This document shows positions 1 through 7,503 of a DNA stretch of 12,533 nt, piece by piece. Origin of the DNA: an uncultured Clostridia bacterium. Lineage in GTDB: Bacteria > Bacillota > Clostridia > Oscillospirales > Acutalibacteraceae. Under the pieces are notes generated by a model, which ran no database searches, had not been told where the DNA came from, and saw only the letters and a list, made by a program, of their open reading frames with translations. How positions within the stretch are numbered: the first letter of the stretch is position 1; the number at the start of each line of letters is the position of its first letter. Both the position numbers and the translations under genes were made by a program. Location of the stretch: positions 1-12,533 of the forward strand of contig CAMOWP010000041.1 in assembly GCA_946628455.1 (NCBI GenBank), given 5' to 3'.

Positions 1-1226
1 GAAGGTGTAAAGCGAAAGCGCCATAAAGCCGATGAGCCCGATTGAGCTGGCAAGAATTGACGAGCCAAGCGCGTGGACCATATACTGGATAAACATAGCG
101 TAAATATACGCTTTTTTGCAAAGTCTGCCTTTGAACGCTGAATTGAATAGAAAATGTTGATATAGGAATAGACGAATAAAACTGTTCCGATATAACCGAA
201 CTGACCTATAGCCATAGGCCAATAGGTATCGTAAAGGAACATACCGTTTTCATCAAAGCCCATTCCCCATATTTTATAAAATTCGTATTCAACGTAAAGC
301 TCGGAATAATGCTTCGCCGCTTCCGCAGAGCCGTAGGTTGCAAAGCCCGAGCCGATTGGGAAATACTTGTTCGCTGTTTTGAACGCGTAGTCAAAAAAGA
401 CTCGCCGCGCCGCGTTTTCATTTAGCAGATACGTCTGAATCTGGTAATTACTTGCAAGCGCAAGCGCGAAAATAAGCGGAATAATAATCTTATAGTTAAG
501 CTTTTTGTACTTTTTGAAATAGTAAAACAGGAATATGAACGAAACCGTGTAAATCATTGCGGGAGATTTCAGCGCAAAGAAAATTGAAACAGTTCCTATG
601 AAAATATAGAAATTCTTTTTCTTAGGGGCAATGTTAGTTGCAGAAATTATTGAGCCAATCATAAAGAAGCTGATTGTTGTGTACTGATGGCTGAAATGGA
701 AAATAAACCTGTAGGTTTTAAGGCCGTATCTTATTTCCTCGTTCATGCCCGTGTCGAAAAACTGGGTGTAAACTGCAAAAACAAACGCCGCTAAAAAGTA
801 AACCCGCGCAATGGGCGAAATGTAATTAATAACAATCTGCTTTTCGCGTTCGCTCAGGAAATATCTTATCGCCATAAAGCAGAAGATAAGCTTAACCTGG
901 GTAAGAACGTCAACTGCAACCGAAAACCACGACCAATGTATGTTGTATAATAAATTTGAAAACAGCCCTATTCCGATGGTTATAAACAGCAAGAACAGCG
1001 CTCGGAAATCATGGTAGTAAATCTTGTTCCATTTATATGCAACAACAAGAATTGCAACTATTCCGAGAATCTCGTCAAAATAGCTTCCGTCGAATTGCCA
1101 CTCAATAAAAATCAGCGCGGCAAAAACTCCGAAAACAATAAGCGCTTTCAGATTAAGCGTTATCCTGCCGTCTTTATTGACAACCTCGGACGCGTCTGTT
1201 AATTTTTTCGTTACCGGTTTGTTCAT
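1..1226 (-). CDS. Wzy-like polysaccharide polymerase, 3' end outside window, with a -1 frame break at 117-111
   Basis: Multi-pass membrane protein, probably the Wzy (O-antigen/capsule) polymerase that joins lipid-linked repeat units on the outer face of the membrane. I translated it by hand from ATG at 1226. Hydrophobic stretches lie near residues 26-41, 52-64, 75-93, 104-122, 140-154, 183-197, 205-236, 247-259 and 340-360. Between the last two is a long extracytoplasmic loop with GSGFATYGS (292-300) and DTYWPMAIGQFGYIG (333-347), a layout typical of Firmicute Wzy proteins. AAAGGT lies about 8 bases before the start, 18 bases after the LicD gene. After residue 372 (..DFAKK) the frame yields an Arg/Ser-rich, non-membrane sequence. 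The -1 frame instead gives AYIYAMFIQYMVHALGSS and a further membrane helix up to the edge. Neither frame meets a stop in the window. Family assignment rests on topology and motifs; Wzx or a ligase is less likely. The sugar linkage is unknown. Confidence 0.8.
   Translation of the reverse strand, partial: MNKPVTKKLTDASEVVNKDGRITLNLKALIVFGVFAALIFIEWQFDGSYFDEILGIVAILVVAYKWNKIYYHDFRALFLLFITIGIGLFSNLLYNIHWSWFSVAVDVLTQVKLIFCFMAIRYFLSEREKQIVINYISPIARVYFLAAFVFAVYTQFFDTGMNEEIRYGLKTYRFIFHFSHQYTTISFFMIGSIISATNIAPKKKNFYIFIGTVSIFFALKSPAMIYTVSFIFLFYYFKKYKKLNYKIIIPLIFALALASNYQIQTYLLNENAARRVFFDYAFKTANKYFPIGSGFATYGSAEAAKHYSELYVEYEFYKIWGMGFDENGMFLYDTYWPMAIGQFGYIGTVLFVYSYINIFYSIQRSKADFAKKRIFTLCLSSIWSTRLARQFLPAQSGSSALWRFRFTP
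111..117 (-). other. A_AAA_AAG slippery heptamer / A6 homopolymer at the frame break
   Basis: On the minus strand the polymerase reads GCA AAA AAG CGT in its upstream frame. The heptamer A AAA AAG is in the correct phase for simultaneous -1 slippage, giving AAA AAA GCG TAT. That is exactly the frame that restores the membrane helix. AAAGG (132-128) lies 10 bases upstream, like the Shine-Dalgarno-like stimulator of E. coli dnaX. A perfect 5-bp stem with a 4-base loop, GCGTA/TACGC (111-98), follows directly. It begins inside the heptamer, unlike the 5-6 base spacer usual for programmed frameshifting. A simple loss of one A from a run of seven explains the data equally well. The sequence pattern is certain; its function is not. 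Confidence 0.5.
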
Positions 1227-1244
1227 TAAAAATACCTTTGAATT

Positions 1245-2039
1245 TTATTTTTTATATGCTTTAAAAGTGTGAGCCGAGCTTCTTTTGTCCTCAGGGGGAG
1301 GGGTCATATAATCCCCGTAAAGCGCCGAGAGATAGGAATCGTAATCCCTGAAGCCGAGCACCCTTGTGTTTTCAAAATCATAATAAATCAAATCGTTCCA
1401 TAAATCCGATTTGAAGCACTCCCGCATTCCGTAAGTGCCGAGCTGGAGGTTTGCGCAGTATTCGCTTTCAGGAATATCTGCAAACGCATAATCAAAATGC
1501 TTTAAAAGCTTTTTTCTGAAGGGGTATACAGCTCCCCTGAAAATCAGCTTTGCAAAATATTTAGGCGAGGCGCTTTTGTTAAATTTTATATCGGAGCCGA
1601 GGTGCTCCCAGAACTTGCTGTTTTTCCACGCCTTCTTAACGTTTTCGGGCGCCTCTTTTTCGTAATCGCCAACGTAATCAACGGGGAAAATGTCAATATA
1701 AACGCCCATATCCTTTTCGCTTCTGTGCGGCTCGTCAATCAGCGTTCTTTTGTCAATCATTTTGGCGAAGGAATAAAAGTAATTATCCGTGTAGCTGTAA
1801 TGAGAAATCTTATAGTTTTCGTCCTCAAATTCAAGCTTAAGCAGCTTTTCATAATCTTCCCTGAGCATATTGATATCAATATCATCATCCCACGGGATAA
1901 AGCCCTTATGCCTTATCGCGCCGAGCATCGTTCCGCCTGCTGCGCAGTATTTAATGCCGTTTTCTGAGCAAATCTCATCAAACCTTTTCAGCATATCAAC
2001 GCAGATTTGCTGAAGCTCTTTTTTAGTTAATTCCTGCAT
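1245..2039 (-). CDS. LicD-family phosphotransferase
   Basis: 264-residue cytoplasmic protein of the LicD family (nucleotidyltransferase fold). Founding members transfer phosphocholine from CDP-choline to teichoic acid or lipooligosaccharide sugars; others attach different phospho-groups to glycans. The family signature is clear: GGTMLGAIRHKGFIPWDDD at residues 35-53, with the metal-binding acidic cluster DDDID at 51-55, then EDYEKL (61-66) and IDIFPVD at 115-121. Length is normal for the family. The ATG is preceded by AGGTGA at a 4-base spacing, 12 bases after the Caps_synth gene; an 18-base gap leads to the polymerase. The position inside a sugar operon suggests it puts a phospho-substituent on the repeat unit. 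No licA, licB or licC (choline uptake and activation) gene is in the window, so the transferred group cannot be named. Family assignment is firm; the substrate is unknown. Confidence 0.9.
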   Translation of the reverse strand: MQELTKKELQQICVDMLKRFDEICSENGIKYCAAGGTMLGAIRHKGFIPWDDDIDINMLREDYEKLLKLEFEDENYKISHYSYTDNYFYSFAKMIDKRTLIDEPHRSEKDMGVYIDIFPVDYVGDYEKEAPENVKKAWKNSKFWEHLGSDIKFNKSASPKYFAKLIFRGAVYPFRKKLLKHFDYAFADIPESEYCANLQLGTYGMRECFKSDLWNDLIYYDFENTRVLGFRDYDSYLSALYGDYMTPPPEDKRSSAHTFKAYKK

Positions 2040-2051
2040 TGTGTCACCTGA

Positions 2052-2957
2052 TTATAAATAAAGCTTGTCAAGCATCGAATAGTAGCTGCCGCTCTTTGCC
2101 TTTGAAACATCAATTTTATTTGAAAGCTTGTGTATCGGAGTAAGCTGCCTGAGCTGCCTGAAGCGCTTTTCGTTATATTCTTCAAGGAATTCAAACGAGA
2201 ATATATGCTGGTCCATCTGGCTGAAATACGGAATTTTGCTCCATTCCTCAGCGTAATAATCAGTTACCATCCTGAAAAACATCTGGAAAATGAAATAGTG
2301 CTTGGTATAATCGTACTTTTTCCAGTATTCATAAATCAGGCTGAGCGTTTCGTTAAGAAGAAGGTTATCAGCCTTTGAATATATGAGCCAGTTGCCCATA
2401 TTGATTAAATCGCAGTTGAAAAAGCCGTCTCTGTAAGCGAAAAAATCTCCGTCGCAGATGTAATCGGGAAGCTCGCCCGTCATATAAACAGTTGAATCCA
2501 TCCACAGCCCGCCGTTCTGAATCAGCAGCGCAAGACGCAGAATATCCGAAAAATGAGTGTTTGAAATAATTCCTTTTTCCCACTTGTCAATTATATATTC
2601 GGGAATTTCGCAATACTCCCTGAAATTATCCTTATTAATAAAAACGATGTCCTTACCCTTAAGATAATGCTGCATTGATTTAACGCAGCTTTTAACAAGC
2701 TCAGGCGCGCTTTCTATTCCCTGCAGCCAGCAAATCCAGACTGTGTTTGTTCTTTCACCGCCGTATTTTTTAAAGCTCTTTTTTCCTATCTGATTTTTAA
2801 ATTCCTTTTCAAGCTTTGTGAAGGTCTTGTAGCGGGAATTCGCCCCTGCAAGGTTAATATCACCGTAGCCGAGCTTATACATACCGTAGGATACGGTATC
2901 GTAAACCAGCGAGTGATTGCTTTTGCTTTTTTCAAACAGTTTTTTAACCTTGTCCAT
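2052..2957 (-). CDS. Capsular polysaccharide synthesis protein (Caps_synth, GT32-like glycosyltransferase)
   Basis: 301-residue protein that resembles the Caps_synth family, whose members have a GT-A fold related to GT32 glycosyltransferases. They probably use a nucleotide sugar and a metal ion on the cytoplasmic side. Visible motifs are TVWICWLQG (residues 72-80), close to the usual WxxWxQG start of the domain, HFSDILRLALLIQNGG (135-150), and LWMDSTVYMTG (151-161). In the last, D154 takes the place of the acidic metal-site residue in the family's GGxWxDxT stretch. The first 70 residues are charged and show no signal peptide. The ATG lies inside the end of the acyltransferase gene (14-base overlap), implying translational coupling; purine-rich AAAGGGAAAAGGAA precedes it. 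It lies between an acyltransferase and LicD, so it may add a side-branch or late sugar. Donor and linkage are not predictable. Confidence 0.82.
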   Translation of the reverse strand: MDKVKKLFEKSKSNHSLVYDTVSYGMYKLGYGDINLAGANSRYKTFTKLEKEFKNQIGKKSFKKYGGERTNTVWICWLQGIESAPELVKSCVKSMQHYLKGKDIVFINKDNFREYCEIPEYIIDKWEKGIISNTHFSDILRLALLIQNGGLWMDSTVYMTGELPDYICDGDFFAYRDGFFNCDLINMGNWLIYSKADNLLLNETLSLIYEYWKKYDYTKHYFIFQMFFRMVTDYYAEEWSKIPYFSQMDQHIFSFEFLEEYNEKRFRQLRQLTPIHKLSNKIDVSKAKSGSYYSMLDKLYL

Positions 2958-4023
2958 TTCCTTTTCCCTTTAAAAGCCTGATTGTTTTTGACGGATAGAA
3001 GAAAAACATTAGAGGAGTAATTTTCTTTGCAATTAAATATATTACACACGGAATAACGAAGCTTCCGATAATTCCGCCCATAAGATGCGGCGCGAAGCTA
3101 TGTATTCCGAGCCTGAACAGCAGTATTCTCACGCCTGCCGCACCGATTGTGTGAAGAACAAAAACGGGCAGGAAGAATTCGTTAAGCTTATACGAAATTT
3201 TTCCCAGCTTATCAGGCGCGATAATAATAGCGCTTAAGGCTGTAAAGCAGACGAGCATTGCGCCGATAATGAAATCCTCGGCAAAGCTGAATTCCCCGTT
3301 TTTCAGGGAAAGATATATGCTGACTCCAAGCCCCGCCGCAAGAAGCAGTGCCGCGGGCAGCTTCGCTGCTTTTCTGATTTTTTCTTCGTCAGAAAACGCA
3401 AACAGCATTCCTCCGCAGAACCAGACTGCGTTAGCCGAGAAATAGTAAATCACCGAGAAAACAAGGCTTATTGCAGTGCTTTTATTGTAAATCAAGCCCT
3501 GAAGGATACCGCGTTCAAGAAGAAATACAACAACCGCTTTCAGAATTAGTGAAGCTGAAAAAAGTATCGCGGCGTTCCTTTTTGATTTCATACATGGTAT
3601 GAAAAGGAAAAGCAAAAATAAAGCGTAAAAATACCAGTAAGGCGCTGTCGGGTGAATAAACAAAGTGCTGAGCGCAAAGCGAGCCTTTGTTGTAACCTCG
3701 TTTTCAAAAAGTATTTTAAGCAAAACTGTAGCCAGTGTAAAGATAAAATAAGGAACGCCGAGGTCAAGCAGCTTTTTAGGGAGCTCCTTTCTGTACGAAG
3801 CAAACGAGCTTACCCTGTTGATTTTCTGATACAGAAACCCGCTGCAGACAAAAAACAGCGGAACGTGGAAGGTGTAAACAACGCTGTAAAAATAGTTATA
3901 TAAACCGCTTTCGGGTATAACTGAATTTGCTCTCATTGACATAAAGAAATGGCCGAGCGCAACAAGAATGCATGCGGCAAGCTTTATATTGTCAATATAA
4001 GAATATCTCTGCCTCTCCTGCAT
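2944..4023 (-). CDS. Membrane O-acyltransferase (acyltransferase family 3), downstream copy
   Basis: Integral membrane protein of the acyltransferase-3 family (OafA/WecH-like), which O-acetylates or otherwise acylates sugars. The start shows YIDNIKLAACILVALGHFF, with the conserved histidine at residue 25 of the ATG form. Then come YTFHVPLFFVCSGFLY and, later, PYWYFYALFLLFLFIPC, the characteristic helices of the family. About ten hydrophobic segments fill its length. I chose ATG at 4023 (359 residues) over GTG at 4032 (362 residues). AGGTG sits 6 bases before the ATG, whereas the GTG overlaps that ribosome site and has only GGGA three bases away. With this start, 9 bases separate it from the fused glycosyltransferase. 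The downstream Caps_synth gene overlaps its end by 14 bases. Its acyl donor and target sugar are unknown. It is clearly different in sequence from the other acyltransferase here, so it is not a recent duplicate. Confidence 0.88.
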   Translation of the reverse strand: MQERQRYSYIDNIKLAACILVALGHFFMSMRANSVIPESGLYNYFYSVVYTFHVPLFFVCSGFLYQKINRVSSFASYRKELPKKLLDLGVPYFIFTLATVLLKILFENEVTTKARFALSTLFIHPTAPYWYFYALFLLFLFIPCMKSKRNAAILFSASLILKAVVVFLLERGILQGLIYNKSTAISLVFSVIYYFSANAVWFCGGMLFAFSDEEKIRKAAKLPAALLLAAGLGVSIYLSLKNGEFSFAEDFIIGAMLVCFTALSAIIIAPDKLGKISYKLNEFFLPVFVLHTIGAAGVRILLFRLGIHSFAPHLMGGIIGSFVIPCVIYLIAKKITPLMFFFYPSKTIRLLKGKGNGQG

Positions 4024-4029
4024 ATTCAG

Positions 4030-4034
4030 CACCT
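4030..4034 (-). promoter_or_regulatory. Ribosome binding site that decides the acyltransferase start
   Basis: AGGTG on the minus strand lies 6 bases upstream of ATG at 4023. It spans the upstream gene's TAG stop and the candidate GTG start at 4032, so the GTG is more likely part of the ribosome site than a start codon. Confidence 0.65.
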
Positions 4035-6330
4035 ATCCCAAAAATCTTTTATAAACCCTCTCAAATTTCTTTTCCCAGGACAGCTCGGAATTAACAAAAC
4101 TATATCCGTTTTCACCGAGCCTCTGCCTGAGGCTGTAATCGTTTATAAGTAAGCCGAGCTTTTCGGCAAATTCGTTTATTATAGCTTCCCTGCTCTGGTT
4201 TACGTTTACGAACTCACCGCAGTCATATTCCTTGAAATCGCTGCAAACGCTCATATCAAGCGCTGCGAGCGGCAATTTGTGAGCCATTGCCTCAACAAGA
4301 ACGTTTCCGCTCGTCTCTCTCAGCGACGGCATAACGAAGATATCTGCATTCCTGTAAACCTCAGACACCTTTGTATGCTCAACCTCGCCGTGAAACTTAA
4401 CGCGCCCGTCAAGCGAATTTTCGGCGATGAACGCCTTAATTCTCTGTTCCATCGGGCCTCCGCCGTAGATTTCAAGAACAAAATCAAGCTCCTCAGGCAT
4501 AGCCTTTATAACGTCAAGAAGGAGCATAAGCCCTTTCTTTTCAATGAGCCTGCCGAGATATAAAACCTTAACTGTGCCCTCCGCACTCTTCGGCTTTATT
4601 TCAAGCCCTCTGAGCTCCTTTGCAAGCGCAAGCTCCGTCAGCCTCTCACAGCTTCTTGAAAGCGCCTTTGAAAGGTATTCCTGAGTTTCCTTGTTGATAG
4701 CGTAAATACTGTCAAAGCCCTTTACAGCTTTCTTGTAGTAAGGGATTTTAGCGCAGGCTTTATTTATATTCTCCCTGAATTTTTCAACAGCCTGAGACTT
4801 TTCGTAAACCTTGAGCGGCTCGGGCGTTGACTGCCCGCCGCCTACGGGGCCGAAAATTGTATAAGGCTTTTTAAATTTCCACATAAAGCCGGGAATCCTG
4901 AAATCAACCATCGTGATGTGATGGATTATATCAAAATCAATCCTGCTTCTCTTTGCCCAGCCGTATGCAACCGCCTGCCACATTATGTAGTAAAGGTGGT
5001 GGAACATTGAGTTATGCTCGCGATACCAGTTGAGCCAGTAAGGCGTGTCGACTATTTTAAGCTCAATGTTGCCGAGCCCCGCTTCTTCAATACCGCGTCT
5101 CGTATCAGCCTCGTTAACCTTCTTTGTAACGAGGTATATTTTATCATAGGCATTTTTGAAATGCTTCGCCGCCTGAACGCTCCAGTTCCAGCCGATTCCG
5201 TCCTCGCTTCCGTGATATGGATTAACGCTGTAGGACGAAAGCAGAACGGTTTTGCGCTCCTTGGCTTTTATGAACTCGTCAACCTTGCCCTCTGTTGAGA
5301 TTTTTTCTCTGTAGCTAAGGCAGTTTTCGATATATTTTTTGTTTTCGATTATCTCTTCAAGGTCTTTTTCGTCCCATTTGTCATTAACTATACCGAGCCC
5401 GTTTTCCCTGATATATGACGCATTATACGGAACGCTTGTTGTAACGGTGGGAGTAGCGCAGGCAATTGCCTCAACTATTGAGACCATATTGTTGTCTTTT
5501 CTTGTATAAACAAGCAGAGCCCTTGCTTTTTTCAGGTATTCCTTGAGCTCACTGTGAGACGCCTTTCCGAAGAAAACAACCTTGTCCCCCAGGCCGAGCT
5601 CCTCAGCCTGCTTTTTCAGCGCTCCCTCGCATTCGCCCTCGCCGAAGATATAGAGCTTATATTCGCTGTGAGCCTCTGTAAACGCGCTGAATTTTTCAAT
5701 TATTTTATCAATCTGCTTTCTCTCAATAAGCTGAGAGGCAACAATGAAATAATTATCCTTGTCACTGCACGCCTCAAACTTGTCAAGATTAACGCCGTGG
5801 TCAATAATCCCGCTTAAAACGTTGTTGCAGTAAGCCGAGATAAACTCTTTGGCTTCCCTGCTTCTCGCAATAACGGGAATTCCCCTGAACGCCGTTTTCG
5901 CAATATATCCGTACCAGAGCTTTGACGGAAGCTGCCTGAAAATATTATTGTGCTTTGCAAGCTCGTGCCAGACTAAAAGCTTCTCCCTGCTGCAAAGCGC
6001 AAGCATTAAGGAATTGAGCGAAAAAATCTCGCTTGAAATAACGAGGTCATAGCTCGTATCCTTAACAAGCTTCACTATTTCAGGGCAAAACGGAAGCGCG
6101 TTGGGCTTGCAGATTTTCGGCAAGGCGCATTCAGCCCAGACGATTTCAAACGGGTAATCCTCGCCAGTTTCGGGCTTAAACGGCTCGCCCGCAACAAGAG
6201 TTACCTCGTGCCCCTTTTTAACAAAAGCCAGGCAGAGGTCGTAGCTCATAGTGTCTTTAATTGACGGCGCTCTTTTTATATCAGCCGTTTCAGAGGTGTA
6301 AATTATCGGGTTTACAAATAAAACTTTCAT
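4033..6330 (-). CDS. Tandem (fused) GT4 family glycosyltransferase, two GT-B modules
   Basis: 765 residues, about twice a normal GT4 enzyme, formed by two complete GT-B modules. Module 1 (about 1-355) begins MKVLFVNPII and has IERKQIDKI (202-210) at the donor phosphate site. Its usual EX7E motif reads D279-x7-E287, with Asp in place of the first Glu. Module 2 (about 358-765) begins KTVLLSSYSVNPYHGSEDGI, then IFGPVGGGQ (492-500), LGRLIEKKG (592-600) and an intact E672-x7-E680. It is close to the GT4 subgroup that opens with a GSExGxGW signature. No membrane helix or signal peptide is evident, so both modules should act in the cytoplasm. The gene abuts the radical SAM gene with no spacing (TAA then ATG), and GGTGA at the end of that gene serves as ribosome site. 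It probably adds two successive sugars; the altered motif leaves module 1 activity open. Sugars are unknown. Confidence 0.88.
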   Translation of the reverse strand: MKVLFVNPIIYTSETADIKRAPSIKDTMSYDLCLAFVKKGHEVTLVAGEPFKPETGEDYPFEIVWAECALPKICKPNALPFCPEIVKLVKDTSYDLVISSEIFSLNSLMLALCSREKLLVWHELAKHNNIFRQLPSKLWYGYIAKTAFRGIPVIARSREAKEFISAYCNNVLSGIIDHGVNLDKFEACSDKDNYFIVASQLIERKQIDKIIEKFSAFTEAHSEYKLYIFGEGECEGALKKQAEELGLGDKVVFFGKASHSELKEYLKKARALLVYTRKDNNMVSIVEAIACATPTVTTSVPYNASYIRENGLGIVNDKWDEKDLEEIIENKKYIENCLSYREKISTEGKVDEFIKAKERKTVLLSSYSVNPYHGSEDGIGWNWSVQAAKHFKNAYDKIYLVTKKVNEADTRRGIEEAGLGNIELKIVDTPYWLNWYREHNSMFHHLYYIMWQAVAYGWAKRSRIDFDIIHHITMVDFRIPGFMWKFKKPYTIFGPVGGGQSTPEPLKVYEKSQAVEKFRENINKACAKIPYYKKAVKGFDSIYAINKETQEYLSKALSRSCERLTELALAKELRGLEIKPKSAEGTVKVLYLGRLIEKKGLMLLLDVIKAMPEELDFVLEIYGGGPMEQRIKAFIAENSLDGRVKFHGEVEHTKVSEVYRNADIFVMPSLRETSGNVLVEAMAHKLPLAALDMSVCSDFKEYDCGEFVNVNQSREAIINEFAEKLGLLINDYSLRQRLGENGYSFVNSELSWEKKFERVYKRFLG

Positions 6331-7503
6331 TTAATCACCCATCTGCGCTTTAATATCCGCGTCAACAATTTCTTCGCCCGTTGTGCCCTCAAGCGCCGCC
6401 TTTGACTCCTCGCTGAGCCCGTCGTTTATAACAGCGCTCATATCGCAGGTTGAAAGAGAATCAAGCTCCTCCTTGGTAACCCTTCCGTCTCTTAAATCGC
6501 GACAGATTTTGTTTTCAAACATTGAGTACTTGTTATCCTTGAAATAGCGTAAAAACTTATGCTTAACAACCCACAGAGCAGGCACCCATATGTACTTATG
6601 CATTGCAGGAGAAACGGAGCCAATCATCCAGCACTGTCTGTCGCAATGCCTTACCTTGTCTCTTACCTTTTCAGCCTGCCCGCTGTTCCAGAGCTCATCC
6701 CAGCTCTGCTCGTTGAGGTTGCCCATAACCTCCTTTTCCTTCGTTCCGTTGCACGGCATAACGTCGCCGTACGGGTCAATGAAGAAGGTATCAAACGCCA
6801 TATCGCAGGGCAGAAGGCGTTTTTGCCCGTAAATATAATTAATAAGACCGTGGTTGAAATATGCTCTGAACCACTTCTTGGGTGAATTCGATTTTAAAAG
6901 CTCGTTGATAAGCTCTTCAAAGCTCTTTGCAACTGCTTCTCTGTCTTTAATAATATTCTTAGCCTCAACGAAATAAAACGAATTATGAAGCGAAGCCGTT
7001 GCAAATTCCATATTCATCTCGTCGCTTATTTTGTATAGAGGAACCAAATCCTTAGCGTTGGCGTCCTGAACAGTCATACCGAAGCCAACGTCTCCGTGCC
7101 CCATTTCAACAAGCTTTTTGAGCGTAGTATAGCCCTTGTTATAGCCGTCCTCAAGGCCTCTGATTTTGTTATTTGTCTCTTCGAGTCCCTCAATTGAAAT
7201 TCTTATTCCGACATTCGGGAACTCCCTGCACAAATCAATAATTCTGTCTGTAAAAAAGCCGTTGGTTGAGATTACTATTCTGTCGCTCTTTTTATCAAGC
7301 TCGCGGACAATATCCTTTAAATCTGTTCTGATAAAAGGCTCCCCGCCCGTGATGTTTGTAAAATACATCTCAGGCAGCTTTTTAACAGTTTCAAGGCTGA
7401 TTTCCTCCTCAGGCTTTGAGGGTGCCTTGTATCTGTTACACATATTGCACCGCGCGTTGCAGCGGTAAGTAACTATTACCGTTCCGTTAAGCTTTTTCGC
7501 CAT
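6331..7503 (-). CDS. Radical SAM protein with SPASM-like C-terminal cysteines
   Basis: 390-residue radical SAM enzyme. The 4Fe-4S/SAM motif is C15-x3-C19-x2-C22 within YRCNARCNMC, followed by the SAM-binding GGEP at 53-56 and ISTNG at 78-82. The C-terminal part has C233, C251, C287 and C291, with FIDPYGDVMPCNG around C251. This is the pattern of a SPASM/twitch domain holding one auxiliary cluster. A Cys/Trp-flanked tail (CWMIGSV, 291-297) and roughly 90 further residues follow. The start overlaps the acyltransferase gene by 17 bases, and an in-frame TAA just upstream excludes a longer form. AAGGAAGGG lies about 12 bases upstream. Members act on peptides or small molecules, and some modify sugars (epimerisation, deoxygenation). 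No precursor peptide is visible next to it. The operon context suggests modification of a sugar, nucleotide sugar or lipid-linked glycan, but that is inference. Confidence 0.88.
   Translation of the reverse strand: MAKKLNGTVIVTYRCNARCNMCNRYKAPSKPEEEISLETVKKLPEMYFTNITGGEPFIRTDLKDIVRELDKKSDRIVISTNGFFTDRIIDLCREFPNVGIRISIEGLEETNNKIRGLEDGYNKGYTTLKKLVEMGHGDVGFGMTVQDANAKDLVPLYKISDEMNMEFATASLHNSFYFVEAKNIIKDREAVAKSFEELINELLKSNSPKKWFRAYFNHGLINYIYGQKRLLPCDMAFDTFFIDPYGDVMPCNGTKEKEVMGNLNEQSWDELWNSGQAEKVRDKVRHCDRQCWMIGSVSPAMHKYIWVPALWVVKHKFLRYFKDNKYSMFENKICRDLRDGRVTKEELDSLSTCDMSAVINDGLSEESKAALEGTTGEEIVDADIKAQMGD

Noticed and set aside
98..111. Hairpin GCGTA/TACGC as a transcription terminator
   Set aside because: Only five base pairs, no following U-run on the transcribed strand, and it lies inside a coding region.
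206..421. Minus-strand 71-codon frame inside the polymerase region
   Set aside because: It is out of frame with the polymerase, whose loop motifs (GSGFATYGS, DTYWPMAIGQFGYIG) cover the same bases and are far more convincing.
1011..1202. Plus-strand short frame opposite the polymerase start
   Set aside because: No ribosome site of note and no domain. The opposite strand carries a continuous membrane-protein frame with AAAGGT before its ATG.
6331..7503. Radical SAM gene as part of a RiPP cluster
   Set aside because: The flanking genes overlap or abut it and encode glycan enzymes. No gap leaves room for a precursor peptide gene, and no peptidase or transporter is present in the window.
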